Positions 25,304-33,510 of a DNA stretch of 64,000 nt are shown here, in pieces. A model generated the notes under the pieces. The model had not been told where the DNA came from, did no database searches, and saw nothing but the letters and a program-made list of their open reading frames with translations. Position 1 is the stretch's first letter; every line of letters begins with the position of its first letter. Both the position numbers and the translations under genes were made by a program. The DNA is from Nocardioides sp. BGMRC 2183 (lineage in GTDB: Bacteria; Actinomycetota; Actinomycetes; Propionibacteriales; Nocardioidaceae): positions 1 through 64,000 of the forward strand of contig VSSA01000003.1 in the NCBI GenBank assembly GCA_008123405.1, in the 5' to 3' direction.

Positions 25304-26995
25304 TCACAGCAGACCGTCCCGGCTCCTGCGCGCCACGCCACGCAGGACGCCCTTGCGCACCTTGCCGGTCACGGTCCGTGGCAACGCCTCGACGACCTCG
25401 ACCCGGGTCGGCTGCTTGAAGCCGGCCAACTGCGCGGCACACCGCGCGCTGACCGCGTCGATGACCGCGGCGGGCTCACTGGCGGCCTCGGGTACGACGT
25501 ACGCGACGACTGCCTCACCCGTCAGCCGGTCGGGGGCGCCGACCACCGCGGCGGCACGCACGCCGGGGGTCTCGGCGATCACCGACTCCACCTCGAACGG
25601 GTACACGTTGAAGCCGGAGACGATGATCAGGTCCTTGACCCGGTCGACGAGGAACAGGTCGCCGTCGGCGTCGAGGAAGCCGACGTCGCCGGTGGACCAC
25701 CACCCGTCGGGATCCGGCCCGTCGGCACCGTCAGGCCAGTAGCCGCTGAACAGATTGGCACCGCGGATCTGGATCTGACCCGGGTCGTCACCGGCGTCGG
25801 CGGGGAACGGGCGATCCCAATCGTCGACCAGGCGCAGCTCGATGCCGTCCAGCGCAGCCCCGACCGATCCCGGTTTGGGGTCGGCCGAGCGCAGCGTGGT
25901 GGTCACCACCGGTGCCGCCTCGGTCAATCCGTAGCCCTGGTGCACCGGCACCTCACCGGCCGCCTCGAAGGCCTGCACCGTCTCCGCCGAGAGCGGAGCG
26001 GAGCCCGACAGCATCATTCGCACCGGACCGAGACGCTCGGCAAGTGCCTCCATGCCGAGCCAGTGGGCGAAGACCGGCGGCGCCACCGGCACCACGCTGC
26101 ACGCCTCGTCCTCGATCACGTCGAGCGTGCCCTCGGGGTCGAAGCGGTCCGCCAGGACCAGCTTGGCGCGATGGCTGATCACACCGCCCAGGACCGCGTT
26201 GAGGCCGTAGACGTGGAACAACGGGAGCACCCCCAGCACCACGTCGTCCCCGCGGATCATCGGCGGCTCGACCCCGGCGACCTGCGCCACGTTGGCCAAC
26301 AGCGCCCGGTGGCTGAGCATCGCGGCACGGGGCTCGCCCGAGGTGCCGCTGGTGTAGAGCAGCACCGCCAGCTTCTCCGGATCGGGCAGCGGTGGCACGG
26401 ACTCCGGCTCGACGTCGCGCAGCGCGTGGAAGGTGGTCTCGTCGGGGCCGACGACGGCCGCCCCGTCACCCTCGACCAGGACCAGCCGGCACCCCGGCGA
26501 GTGCGCAGCGCCGGTCTCACCGGTGCCGGTCTCACCGGTGTCGGGCTCACCAGTGCCGGGCTCACCAGTGCCGGGCTCACCGGTGCCGGGCTCACCGGTG
26601 CCGTTGCCGCGCGACCCCGCGATCGCCAGCGCCGCGCGGACCGCGTCCACGGTGGCAGCGTCGGCGACGACCAGCCGTGCCCCGGAGTCGTCGATCATCC
26701 GGGCCAGCTCCGGAACGGCCGAGCCGGGGTTGACCGGCACCGCCACCGCCTGGGCCCGCAGCACGCCGAGATAGGCGGTGACGAACTCGATCCGGTTGCC
26801 GAGCGCCAGCATCACCCGGTGGCCGGCGACGATCCCGGCGCGACCGAGCCCCGTCGCCACCCTGGAGACCTCTGCGTCGAGCTCGGACCAGGTCACCCCG
26901 CGCCCGCTGGTCTCGACCACGGCGAGGGAGGAGGGCAGGTCGGCGGCGGCTTCCGCGACGAGGGCGGCGACGTCCGGGGCTGCTGGCGCAGACAT
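25304..26995 (-). CDS. AMP-dependent acyl-CoA ligase
   Basis: 563 aa, AMP-forming synthetase that should activate a fatty or other carboxylic acid with CoA. Motifs: LLYTSGTSGEPRAAMLSH (ATP binding), YGLTEAAPVVTTTL, WWSTGDVGFLDADGDLFLVDRVKD, and the C-terminal catalytic Lys in PRTVTGKVRKG. Length and order fit long-chain fatty acid or benzoate-type ligases; the substrate cannot be chosen from sequence alone. Residues about 131-161 are a (GTGEP)n linker encoded by a 15-bp tandem repeat. Divergent from the HAD phosphatase gene. Confidence 0.88.
   Translation of the reverse strand: MSAPAAPDVAALVAEAAADLPSSLAVVETSGRGVTWSELDAEVSRVATGLGRAGIVAGHRVMLALGNRIEFVTAYLGVLRAQAVAVPVNPGSAVPELARMIDDSGARLVVADAATVDAVRAALAIAGSRGNGTGEPGTGEPGTGEPGTGEPDTGETGTGETGAAHSPGCRLVLVEGDGAAVVGPDETTFHALRDVEPESVPPLPDPEKLAVLLYTSGTSGEPRAAMLSHRALLANVAQVAGVEPPMIRGDDVVLGVLPLFHVYGLNAVLGGVISHRAKLVLADRFDPEGTLDVIEDEACSVVPVAPPVFAHWLGMEALAERLGPVRMMLSGSAPLSAETVQAFEAAGEVPVHQGYGLTEAAPVVTTTLRSADPKPGSVGAALDGIELRLVDDWDRPFPADAGDDPGQIQIRGANLFSGYWPDGADGPDPDGWWSTGDVGFLDADGDLFLVDRVKDLIIVSGFNVYPFEVESVIAETPGVRAAAVVGAPDRLTGEAVVAYVVPEAASEPAAVIDAVSARCAAQLAGFKQPTRVEVVEALPRTVTGKVRKGVLRGVARRSRDGLL
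26511..26603. repeat. 15-bp in-frame tandem repeat in the acyl-CoA ligase gene
   Basis: About six copies of a unit like CCGGTGCCGGGCTCA encode repeated GTGEP/GTGET pentapeptides in a loop of the N-terminal domain. The period is a multiple of three, so copy number can change without breaking the frame. Confidence 0.85.
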
Positions 26996-27091
26996 GGGGT
27001 GATCCTACGGGCCGGCCCCGGTCGGAGATCTGCTGGGAAGAGCTGACTCCACACGCCACCACCGTCTGGCCGGATCTCCTACGCTGACGCC

Positions 27092-27976
27092 ATGTCGCCC
27101 TCCGACCGTTCGCGTCGCCCGGATCTCCAGTCGCGCTCCACCCTGGCCGGCGAGGCGGCTGCCGCGGCGGCCGAGGTCGAGACCGCGCTCAGCACGCCGC
27201 AGGACCCGCGGTCCGCGGCGTTCTTCGACGTCGACAACACGGTCATGCAGGGCGCGAGCATCTTCCACCTCGCCCGCGGCCTGTATCGCCGCAAGTTCTT
27301 CACCACCCGCGACATCGTCGGCGCTGCCTGGAAACAGGCGTACTTCCGCGTCGCGGGCATCGAGGACCCCGAACACGTCGCCGACGCCCGCAACTCCGCG
27401 CTGGCGTTCATCGCCGGGCACACGGTGACCGAGCTGGAGGAGCTCGGCGAGGAGATCTTCGACGAGGCCATGGCGCACCGCATCTGGCCGGGCACTCGGG
27501 CGCTGGCCCAGATGCACCTGGACCAGGGACAACGGGTGTGGCTGGTGACCGCGGCGCCGATCGAGATCGCCTCGCTGATCGCCCGCCGGCTCGGCCTCAC
27601 CGGCGCGCTCGGCACCGTCGCAGAGCACGTCGACGGCGTCTACACCGGCAAGCTCGTCGGAGACATGCTGCACGGGCCGGCGAAGGCGGTGGCGGTGCAG
27701 GCGCTCGCCGAGCGCGAGGGGCTGGACCTGGCGGTCTGCTCGGCCTACTCCGACTCCGCCAACGACCTGCCGATGCTGGGCCTGGTGGGCGACCCCTGCG
27801 CGATCAACCCGGACCCCAAGCTGCGCCACCACGCCCGCGAGCACGGCTGGCGGATCCACGACTACCGAACCGGCCGGAAGGCTGCCCGGATCGGGATGAT
27901 CGGGGTCTCGGCGGCCGCTGGCGCAACCGTCGCCGCAGCCGTCGTACGACGGCAGGCTCGTCGGTTGGGGCGCTGA
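27092..27976 (+). CDS. HAD-IB family phosphatase (SerB-like)
   Basis: 294 aa. Motif I is [13 protein letters not shown] (nucleophile Asp), the cap region contains [14 protein letters not shown], motif II is [12 protein letters not shown] and motif III is [16 protein letters not shown]. The family dephosphorylates phosphoserine or lysophospholipid-like substrates. The hydrophobic segment at the C-terminus ([19 protein letters not shown]) suggests membrane association, which favours a lipid-type substrate over phosphoserine. The equivalent mycobacterial gene (Rv0505c, serB1) is in the same neighbourhood. Followed by palindrome mosaic C. Confidence 0.88.
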   Translation: MSPSDRSRRPDLQSRSTLAGEAAAAAAEVETALSTPQDPRSAAFFDVDNTVMQGASIFHLARGLYRRKFFTTRDIVGAAWKQAYFRVAGIEDPEHVADARNSALAFIAGHTVTELEELGEEIFDEAMAHRIWPGTRALAQMHLDQGQRVWLVTAAPIEIASLIARRLGLTGALGTVAEHVDGVYTGKLVGDMLHGPAKAVAVQALAEREGLDLAVCSAYSDSANDLPMLGLVGDPCAINPDPKLRHHAREHGWRIHDYRTGRKAARIGMIGVSAAAGATVAAAVVRRQARRLGR

Positions 27977-27984
27977 CCGCGCCC

Positions 27985-28085
27985 TGTGTCCGGCGCCGGA
28001 TTCACCGGCCGGCCGGTGAATCCGGCGCCGGACACACGGAGTTCCTTGTGACCGGCGCCAGTTTCTCCGGCCGGCCGGAGAAACT
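27985..28085. repeat. Palindrome mosaic C with a perfect 52-bp palindrome
   Basis: 27985-28036 is a perfect palindrome of 52 bp (arm TGTGTCCGGCGCCGGATTCA plus CCGGCC). A short hairpin follows (CACACGG / CCTTGTG around AGTT, near 28032-28050), then a perfect 26-bp palindrome at 28060-28085 (AGTTTCTCCGGCC and complement). It sits after the phosphatase stop and before the sigma factor gene, both on the plus strand. Confidence 0.88.
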
Positions 28086-28199
28086 GCCCACCCCTCCCCA
28101 GGCCATCCTGCGACATCGCGTCTCACATGCCGCGTTCGGTGTCGCAGCCCACGATTCCGCCGTAAGATCCCTCGCGGGAGCTTGAGGGAGGGTCCTGGT

Positions 28200-29003
28200 A
28201 TGGCATGGGAGCGGGACATCGAGCGCGGAGTCGACGCGCTGCGTGCTGCCGTCCTGGCCGTGCTCGTCCCCTCCTCCCCGGCGGGGCTTCTGGCGATGGC
28301 AGCCGGCCCCGCGACTCACGTCGCCGGCGATCGGCTCCAGACCGAGGCAGCCGGACCCACCACGCGGCGACCCGACGACGACCGCGACGACCGCGACGAC
28401 CGCGACGACCGCGACGATTCCGACCAGGCTGCCTCTTCGGAGCAGACCGCCGAGGAGCGCGAGCGGCTGATCGGTCTGGTCGAGCTGGCCCGCGGCGGCG
28501 ACGCGGACGCGTTCGGCCTGCTCTACGACCATTACCAGCCTTCGGTCTACCGGTTCCTCTACTACCGGACCCGCGCCGTGCAGACCGCCGAGGACCTCAC
28601 CTCGGAGACCTTCTTCCGAGCGTTGCGGAACATGTCGTCGTTCCGGTGGCAGGGCAAGGATTTCGGCGCCTGGCTGATGACCATCGCCCGCAACCTGGCC
28701 ACCGACCACTTCAAGGCCGGGCGCACCCGGCTCGAGACCGCCACCGAGGACATGGGGCAGCACGACGCCTCCACCGAGGGACCCGAGGCAGCGGTACTCG
28801 CCAACCTGACCAACGAGATCCTGCTGGACGCGCTCAAGCAGCTGCCCAACGAGCAGCGCGACTGCCTGGTGATGCGGTTCCTGCAAGGTCTCAGCATCGC
28901 CGAGACCGCCGCGGCGCTCGGCCGCAGCGACGGCGCGATCAAGCAGCTGCAGCTGCGCGGCGTCCGCAACCTCGCCAAGCTGATGCCGGAGGGGGTCCGA
29001 TGA
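28200..29003 (+). CDS. ECF sigma factor with N-terminal extension (BldN-like position)
   Basis: 267 aa. Sigma region 2 lies near 105-170 (LLYDHYQPSVYRFLYYRT, TSETFFRALRNMSSFRWQG, AWLMTIARNLATDHF) and region 4 near 205-260 (LPNEQRDCLVMRFLQGLSIAETAAALGR). The first 90 residues are an extension: a helical start (ERDIERGVDALRAAVLAVLV) and a DDRDDRDD spacer encoded by a 9-bp repeat (28375-28418). The ATG at 28200 is preceded by GGGAGGG. In Streptomyces the ECF factor BldN, which also has an N-terminal extension, sits beside rex-hemACD and ahead of its membrane anti-sigma RsbN. The position here and the membrane protein downstream suggest the same pair. Confidence 0.88.
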   Translation: MAWERDIERGVDALRAAVLAVLVPSSPAGLLAMAAGPATHVAGDRLQTEAAGPTTRRPDDDRDDRDDRDDRDDSDQAASSEQTAEERERLIGLVELARGGDADAFGLLYDHYQPSVYRFLYYRTRAVQTAEDLTSETFFRALRNMSSFRWQGKDFGAWLMTIARNLATDHFKAGRTRLETATEDMGQHDASTEGPEAAVLANLTNEILLDALKQLPNEQRDCLVMRFLQGLSIAETAAALGRSDGAIKQLQLRGVRNLAKLMPEGVR

Positions 29004-29136
29004 TCGGCCCGACCGGTGTCACGGCGCGCCGATCGCGGGGCGCAGATCACACCACCGCACGCGTAACCTCCCGCCGCGCGGCGTCGTTGGACGGGCACCA
29101 GGATCCGTGCACAGGTGGACAACGAGGACGAGCGTC

Positions 29137-30300
29137 ATGATGGGCTCCGCGAAGATGCGCCGCGCCGAGGAGTTCGACGCATTGGTCAGCGGTCGCGCCC
29201 CCCGCGCCTCCACCGACCGGTACGACGACCTCCTCGAGGTCGTGGGCTCCCTGCGTGCAGTGCCCGAGGTCGAGGCCCGCGCGGAGTTCGTCGCGGATCT
29301 GCGCACCCAGTTGGTCGCGGCCGCACAGCGCCAGGAGCGTCCGGCGATCGACGACGCCACCGCCCGGCGTCTGACGCCGGCGCAGCGTCGCGGCGCGGGT
29401 GAGCGTCGCTTGGCGGTCGCCCTCGGCGGGTTCGCCGTCGTCGCCGCGACCGGCTCGATGGCGATGGCCTCGCAGGGCTCGCTGCCCGGCGACGTGCTCT
29501 ACCCGGTCAAGCGCGCCATGGAGAATGCCGAGACCAACCTCGCTCGCGACGACGCGAGTCGGGCGAGCACCTTGATCGAGCATGCCGAGGTCCGGCTGGG
29601 CGAGGTCGAAGAGCTGGCGGCACGAGCCGAGTCCGACGCCGATGCGATCAACCGCACGCTCGAGGACTTCGACCGCCAGACCAGCGAGGCTGCCCGCCTC
29701 GCCACCGACGAGTACGACGCCAACGGCGACCCGACTGGCATCAGCAGCCTGCGCGCCTTCAGCGACCGCAGCCTCAGCCGCCTCACCGCACTCAACGAGT
29801 CGTTGCCCGACGACGCCCGTCCGGCACTGATCTCGACCGCGGAGATGCTCGCGCAGATCGACAGCGACGCCTACAACCTGTGTCCGGACTGCGCGAGCAA
29901 CCTGCTGACCCAGCTGCCCGAGATCACTGCGCGCTCGCTGCAATCGCCAGCCGAGCAGCGCGAGGACCCGACGCTCGTCGACATCCCTGAGATCACCGAG
30001 AAGGACCTCGCCGCCGGGGAGACGATCCGGCCGCCGGGGACCACCGAGAGGGACGACCCCGACGCCGGGAGCACGACCGACCCGAAGGGTCCCCGAGGCG
30101 GCCAGGGCACCGAGGACGAGGAGAAGGACGAGCCGCTGGGCCCGCTCAGCGACGACCCCGACGACCCCGACGACGGTCTGCTCGGCAACACCGTCCGCTC
30201 GCTCACCCGCGGCCTCGGATTGGATGACGGCAACGACGCCAACGGCGAGGAGAAGGGACTCCTCGGTGGGGTCGTCGGGCTGCTCGGCCTCGGCGGCTGA
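29137..30300 (+). CDS. DUF5667 membrane protein, probable anti-sigma partner
   Basis: 387 aa. Cytoplasmic N-terminal part (about 1-95), one membrane helix (about 101-120, RLAVALGGFAVVAATGSMAM), then the DUF5667 region beginning QGSLPGDVLYPVKRAMENAE, mostly helical, with LCPDCASNLL near residue 250. The C-terminal 90 residues are acidic and low complexity (DDPDDPDDG). The ATG was chosen for the upstream GAGGACGAG; a second ATG follows at once. It is the next gene after the ECF sigma factor. That arrangement, plus the cytoplasmic N-terminal part and single membrane span, suggests it holds the sigma factor; no classic zinc anti-sigma motif is seen. Confidence 0.8.
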   Translation: MMGSAKMRRAEEFDALVSGRAPRASTDRYDDLLEVVGSLRAVPEVEARAEFVADLRTQLVAAAQRQERPAIDDATARRLTPAQRRGAGERRLAVALGGFAVVAATGSMAMASQGSLPGDVLYPVKRAMENAETNLARDDASRASTLIEHAEVRLGEVEELAARAESDADAINRTLEDFDRQTSEAARLATDEYDANGDPTGISSLRAFSDRSLSRLTALNESLPDDARPALISTAEMLAQIDSDAYNLCPDCASNLLTQLPEITARSLQSPAEQREDPTLVDIPEITEKDLAAGETIRPPGTTERDDPDAGSTTDPKGPRGGQGTEDEEKDEPLGPLSDDPDDPDDGLLGNTVRSLTRGLGLDDGNDANGEEKGLLGGVVGLLGLGG

Positions 30301-30350
30301 CGCCGCTCCCGCCAGAAAACTCCTGCTTCGCGCGGAAAGCTTCGTGGGTT

Positions 30351-30390
30351 AGGCGGTAGTTTCCCCGCTGAAGCGGGGAAACTACCGCCT
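30351..30390. terminator. Bidirectional terminator, perfect 19-bp stem
   Basis: AGGCGGTAGTTTCCCCGCT and its exact complement around a GA loop, between convergent genes ending at 30300 (+) and 30419 (-). Its core (GTTTCCCCG...CGGGGAAAC) belongs to the window's palindrome family. Confidence 0.85.
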
Positions 30391-30418
30391 GCGGTCCTCA
30401 GCTACCCCAGCGAGCTCC

Positions 30419-31645
30419 TCAGCCGAAGACAGAGCCGCGCTCCATCAGCAGGCTGTAAAGCGTGTGCTGGATCGTCTCCCGCACCTGGTCGGTCACGTTG
30501 AAGACCAGCATCGGGTCGTCGGCGGCGCCGTCGTCGTACTCGTCGGTGCGGATCGGCTCGCCGAACTCCAGCAGCCACTTCGACGGCAGCGGGACCAGCC
30601 CCAGCGGGCCGAGCAGCGGGAAGAACGGCGTGATCGGGATGTAGGGCACGCCGAGCAGGCGGGCCAGCGACGGGATGTTGCCGACCAACGGGTAGATCTC
30701 CTCGGCGCCGACCAGCGACAGCGGGATGATCGGGACGCCGGTGCGCATCGCGGCCGAGACGAATCCTCCGCGTCCGAACCGCTGCAGCTTGTAGCGGTCG
30801 GAGTAGGGCTTGCCGATGCCCTTGAACCCCTCGGGCCAGACGCCGACCAGCTCTCCGCCACGCAGCATCCGCTCCGCGTCCTCGCTGCAGGCGAGCGTGG
30901 CGCCACCCTTGCGAGCGACCGAGCCGACCAACGGCAGCCGGAAGACCAGGTCGGCGCCGAGCGGGCGCAGGTAACGGCCGGTGGCGTCATGGATGGAGAC
31001 CATCGTCATCAGCCCGTCGACCGGGATCGTCCCCGAGTGGTTCGACACCACCAGGGCACCACCCTCGGCGGGGATGTTCTCGGCACCGCGGATCTCGATC
31101 CGGAACCACTTCCGAGCGATCGGCCGCAGCGCTGCCATGAAGAACTTCTCGGTGATCTCGGCGTCGAAGCCGTACTCGTCGACCGAGTAGTCGCCGGAGA
31201 TCCGGCGACGGAGGAAGGCCAGGAAGCGTGCCAGTTGCGGCTCCCACTGATCTCCGAAGAGCTCCCGACTGGCGTGTTGGAACGCGGCCAGCCAGTCACC
31301 GGCCGGAATCCCGTGCGGCTCATGGACCGACACCCGCGGCGACTCCGGTACGACGCCGGGCTGCTCGGGCTGCTCGGGCTGCTCAGGCTGCTCGGGCTGC
31401 TCGGGTTGTTCGGGCTGCTCGCTGGAGACCGGGGCGGACGAGACCGGGGCCTCCTCGTCGTCCGCCGGCGCGGGAGCGACGTACTCCTCCCCGGCCGGCG
31501 GCACTTCCTCAGGCGGCGGGGACGACTTGCGCTTGGCGTTGGGCGCCAGGCCGCGGGCGGCGCTGGAGGGCTTCTTGCCGGTGCCGCGCCCAGGACGGCC
31601 GCCGGTACCGATCGGGATGATCTCTGCGTCGCCCATCTCGCTCAC
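30419..31645 (-). CDS. Lysophospholipid acyltransferase family protein
   Basis: 408 aa, PlsC-like membrane-associated acyltransferase of the type encoded by mycobacterial Rv0502. Catalytic region SNHSGTIPVDGLM near residue 215; FRLPLVGSVARKGG and VWPEGFKGIGKPYSDRYKL follow, with a hydrophobic stretch near the end (ITPFFPLLGPLGLVPLP). The first 115 residues are disordered, with a (PEQ)n repeat encoded by 9-bp units near 31351-31412. GTG start overlaps the epimerase stop as GTGA; an ATG three codons later is also possible. Likely substrate is a glycerolipid or lysolipid, not provable here. Confidence 0.85.
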   Translation of the reverse strand: MSEMGDAEIIPIGTGGRPGRGTGKKPSSAARGLAPNAKRKSSPPPEEVPPAGEEYVAPAPADDEEAPVSSAPVSSEQPEQPEQPEQPEQPEQPEQPGVVPESPRVSVHEPHGIPAGDWLAAFQHASRELFGDQWEPQLARFLAFLRRRISGDYSVDEYGFDAEITEKFFMAALRPIARKWFRIEIRGAENIPAEGGALVVSNHSGTIPVDGLMTMVSIHDATGRYLRPLGADLVFRLPLVGSVARKGGATLACSEDAERMLRGGELVGVWPEGFKGIGKPYSDRYKLQRFGRGGFVSAAMRTGVPIIPLSLVGAEEIYPLVGNIPSLARLLGVPYIPITPFFPLLGPLGLVPLPSKWLLEFGEPIRTDEYDDGAADDPMLVFNVTDQVRETIQHTLYSLLMERGSVFG

Positions 31646-32718
31646 GCCTCGCTGCCGGCGATCGAGAGGGACCCGTCAGCGGCGGCCGGTCGCCGGGACG
31701 TCTCCTGCACGTCGGGCAGACGCGAGGCGAGAGCTCCGAGCACCCGGTCGGCACGTCCCCCGGCCGGGGCCAGCGTCGTGCCGAACTCGGCGAAGGCCTG
31801 CTCGGTGGAGTAGGTCGGATCGAAGCCGAGGACCTCACGCATCGCGCCGGTGTCTACGCCGCGGCCATAGGTGAGGAAGGCGAGCAGCTCCGGCGAGAGG
31901 TCGGCCTTGCGGGTGGGGCGCAGCGCCGAGCCCATCGTGCCTACCGCGAAGGACGGCAGTGGGACGCTGGGGCGTTGCAGGCGGCGCAGCGCCTGGGACA
32001 GGACCAGCAGGCCCGCGCCGGCGATGTTGAAGGTGCCCGGCACGCCCTCCTGCACCGCGTGCTGCAGGACGCGGTGCAGGTCGTCCTCGTGCAACACCTG
32101 CAGCCGAGGGTCGAAGCCGAGCACGGTCGGGATCACCGGCAGCCGCAGGTAGGACGTGAGCGGGCTGAGCACCTCGGGCCCGATCACGTTGGCGCAGCGC
32201 AGCAGGGTGACTGCGACGTCCGGGCGGCGGCGGGCGAACCCGCGCACATAACCCTCGACCTCGGCGACGTCCTTGGCGTAGCCGGTGCGCGGCGCGCGCC
32301 GGGGCTGCATGTCCTCGGTGAACATGGCCGGGTCGCGGCTGCTCGCGCCGTACGCCGTGGTCGAGGACTTCACCACCAGTTGACGCACCGACTCCGCCTT
32401 CTGGCAGGCGGCGAGGAGCTGCATCGTCCCGATGACGTTCAGCTCTTTCATGGTGCCTCGCGCGCCGGCGCTGCCGGGGGTGGCGATGACACTCATGTGG
32501 ACGACGGTGTCGACGTCCTCTTTGGCGATCACCTTGGCGATCACCGGGTTGCGGATGTCGGCCCGGACGAATGTCACGTCACCGATGTCGCCGCGAGGCG
32601 GGATCACATCCACGCCGAAGACGCGGTCGACCCCGGGGGCCGAGGCGAGCCGCCGCGCGAAAGTACGTCCGAGGTCCCGGGAGACCCCGGTGATCAGGAC
32701 GGTACGACCGGCGCCCAT
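31642..32718 (-). CDS. NAD-dependent epimerase/dehydratase-like SDR protein
   Basis: 358 aa, extended short-chain dehydrogenase fold related to mycobacterial Rv0501 (annotated galE2). Nucleotide-binding start VLITGVSRDLGRTFARRL; later SSTTAYGASSRDP and TGYAKDVAEVEGYV. The expected catalytic YxxxK is not clear: the Tyr of GYAKDV has Val at the fourth position after it, so an ordinary epimerase activity is uncertain. A variable C-terminal domain with PTRKADLSPELLAFLTYG follows. Coupled to the acyltransferase gene downstream, suggesting a joint role in envelope lipid or glycolipid metabolism (inference). Confidence 0.82.
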   Translation of the reverse strand: MGAGRTVLITGVSRDLGRTFARRLASAPGVDRVFGVDVIPPRGDIGDVTFVRADIRNPVIAKVIAKEDVDTVVHMSVIATPGSAGARGTMKELNVIGTMQLLAACQKAESVRQLVVKSSTTAYGASSRDPAMFTEDMQPRRAPRTGYAKDVAEVEGYVRGFARRRPDVAVTLLRCANVIGPEVLSPLTSYLRLPVIPTVLGFDPRLQVLHEDDLHRVLQHAVQEGVPGTFNIAGAGLLVLSQALRRLQRPSVPLPSFAVGTMGSALRPTRKADLSPELLAFLTYGRGVDTGAMREVLGFDPTYSTEQAFAEFGTTLAPAGGRADRVLGALASRLPDVQETSRRPAAADGSLSIAGSEA

Positions 32719-32741
32719 CACACCTGACCGAGAAGGCGCTC

Positions 32742-32843
32742 TTACTTGCCGAGCTTGCGCCGCTGCACGCGCGTCTTCTTCAGCAGCTTGCGGTGCTTCT
32801 TCTTCGCCATCCGCTTACGGCGCTTCTTGATGACAGAACCCAC
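32742..32843 (-). CDS. 33-aa basic ribosomal protein, bS22 / AURKAIP1-COX24 type
   Basis: A tiny gene. Its product is [16 protein letters not shown] followed by [17 protein letters not shown], nearly half Lys and Arg. This is the actinobacterial family known in mycobacteria as Rv0500B, identified on ribosomes as bS22. The GTG start has GGAGG six bases upstream, and the neighbours (epimerase on one side, HTH protein and proC on the other) match the mycobacterial order Rv0500-Rv0500A-Rv0500B-Rv0501. Confidence 0.9.
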   Translation of the reverse strand: MGSVIKKRRKRMAKKKHRKLLKKTRVQRRKLGK

Positions 32844-33033
32844 TGGGAACCTCCACCCCGGACTCGTGCCCGGGTCTCACGAACGAGTCCACCGACGGCG
32901 GTCGGCGGACCCGCCCAGCGTACTGGCAGGCGCAGGAGGTCGGTGAATCAGTACGACCTTGAGGACCGCCGGACCGCCCCGACCGGGCTCGCGGCGATCC
33001 CGCTACCTCCGGTCAGGGCGTCGCCGAGGGATC

Positions 33034-33249
33034 TCACCCGGCGTCGTAGAAGCTCTTGCGCAGGTATTCGTTGACGTCGTCCTCGGTCACGCGGAACGAA
33101 CGGCCCACCCGCACGGCCGGCAGGTCGCCCCCGTGGACCAGCCGGTACACCGTCATCTTGGACACCCGCATCATCGTGGCCACCTCGGCGATGGTCAGGA
33201 ATTTGGGGTCCGGCAAGGACTCGGGACGCTCTCGCGACGAAGGAGCCAT
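33034..33249 (-). CDS. Small excisionase-type helix-turn-helix protein
   Basis: 71 aa, MerR/excisionase-like DNA-binding domain filling the whole protein: FLTIAEVATMMRVSKMTVYR (helix-turn-helix) and LPAVRVGRSFRVTEDDVNEYL (wing), ending KSFYDAG. It corresponds to mycobacterial Rv0500A in sequence style and position. It probably acts as a transcription factor, not a phage excisionase, because no integrase or attachment site is near. The ATG start is the first reasonable one. Ends 190 bp downstream of the bS22 start; the gap shows no other gene. Confidence 0.88.
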   Translation of the reverse strand: MAPSSRERPESLPDPKFLTIAEVATMMRVSKMTVYRLVHGGDLPAVRVGRSFRVTEDDVNEYLRKSFYDAG

Positions 33250-33510
33250 GGTCAACCACGCTTTCTGAGCGTCCGCCACCGCCTTCCCCAGCAGTGATCG
33301 TCCGGACGCCTTTGCGTGAGAATAGGGCCTGCTGTGACCAGTGGGGAAGGGGTAGACCACTGGAACTTTGGAGATTTCGGCGTGTCGGCTTGACCAGGAC
33401 CAAAGACCCCCGTGGAGCAGGGACGGGTCCCAGACGCCTCGGGGGCCGCCTTCGAGGGCGTGGTTCACCCCGCGCCCGTTGCGTCGGAACCTGCTGACAG
33501 ACTCCGCAGC

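Noticed and set aside
24747-25742. Plus-strand open frame running through the foldback element
   Set aside because: Opposes the glutaredoxin and ligase genes, is Arg/Pro-rich and shows no transposase or other motif.
33034-33249. Excisionase-like protein as a sign of an integrated element
   Set aside because: No integrase, attachment repeat or composition change nearby; the gene is conserved next to proC in other Actinobacteria.
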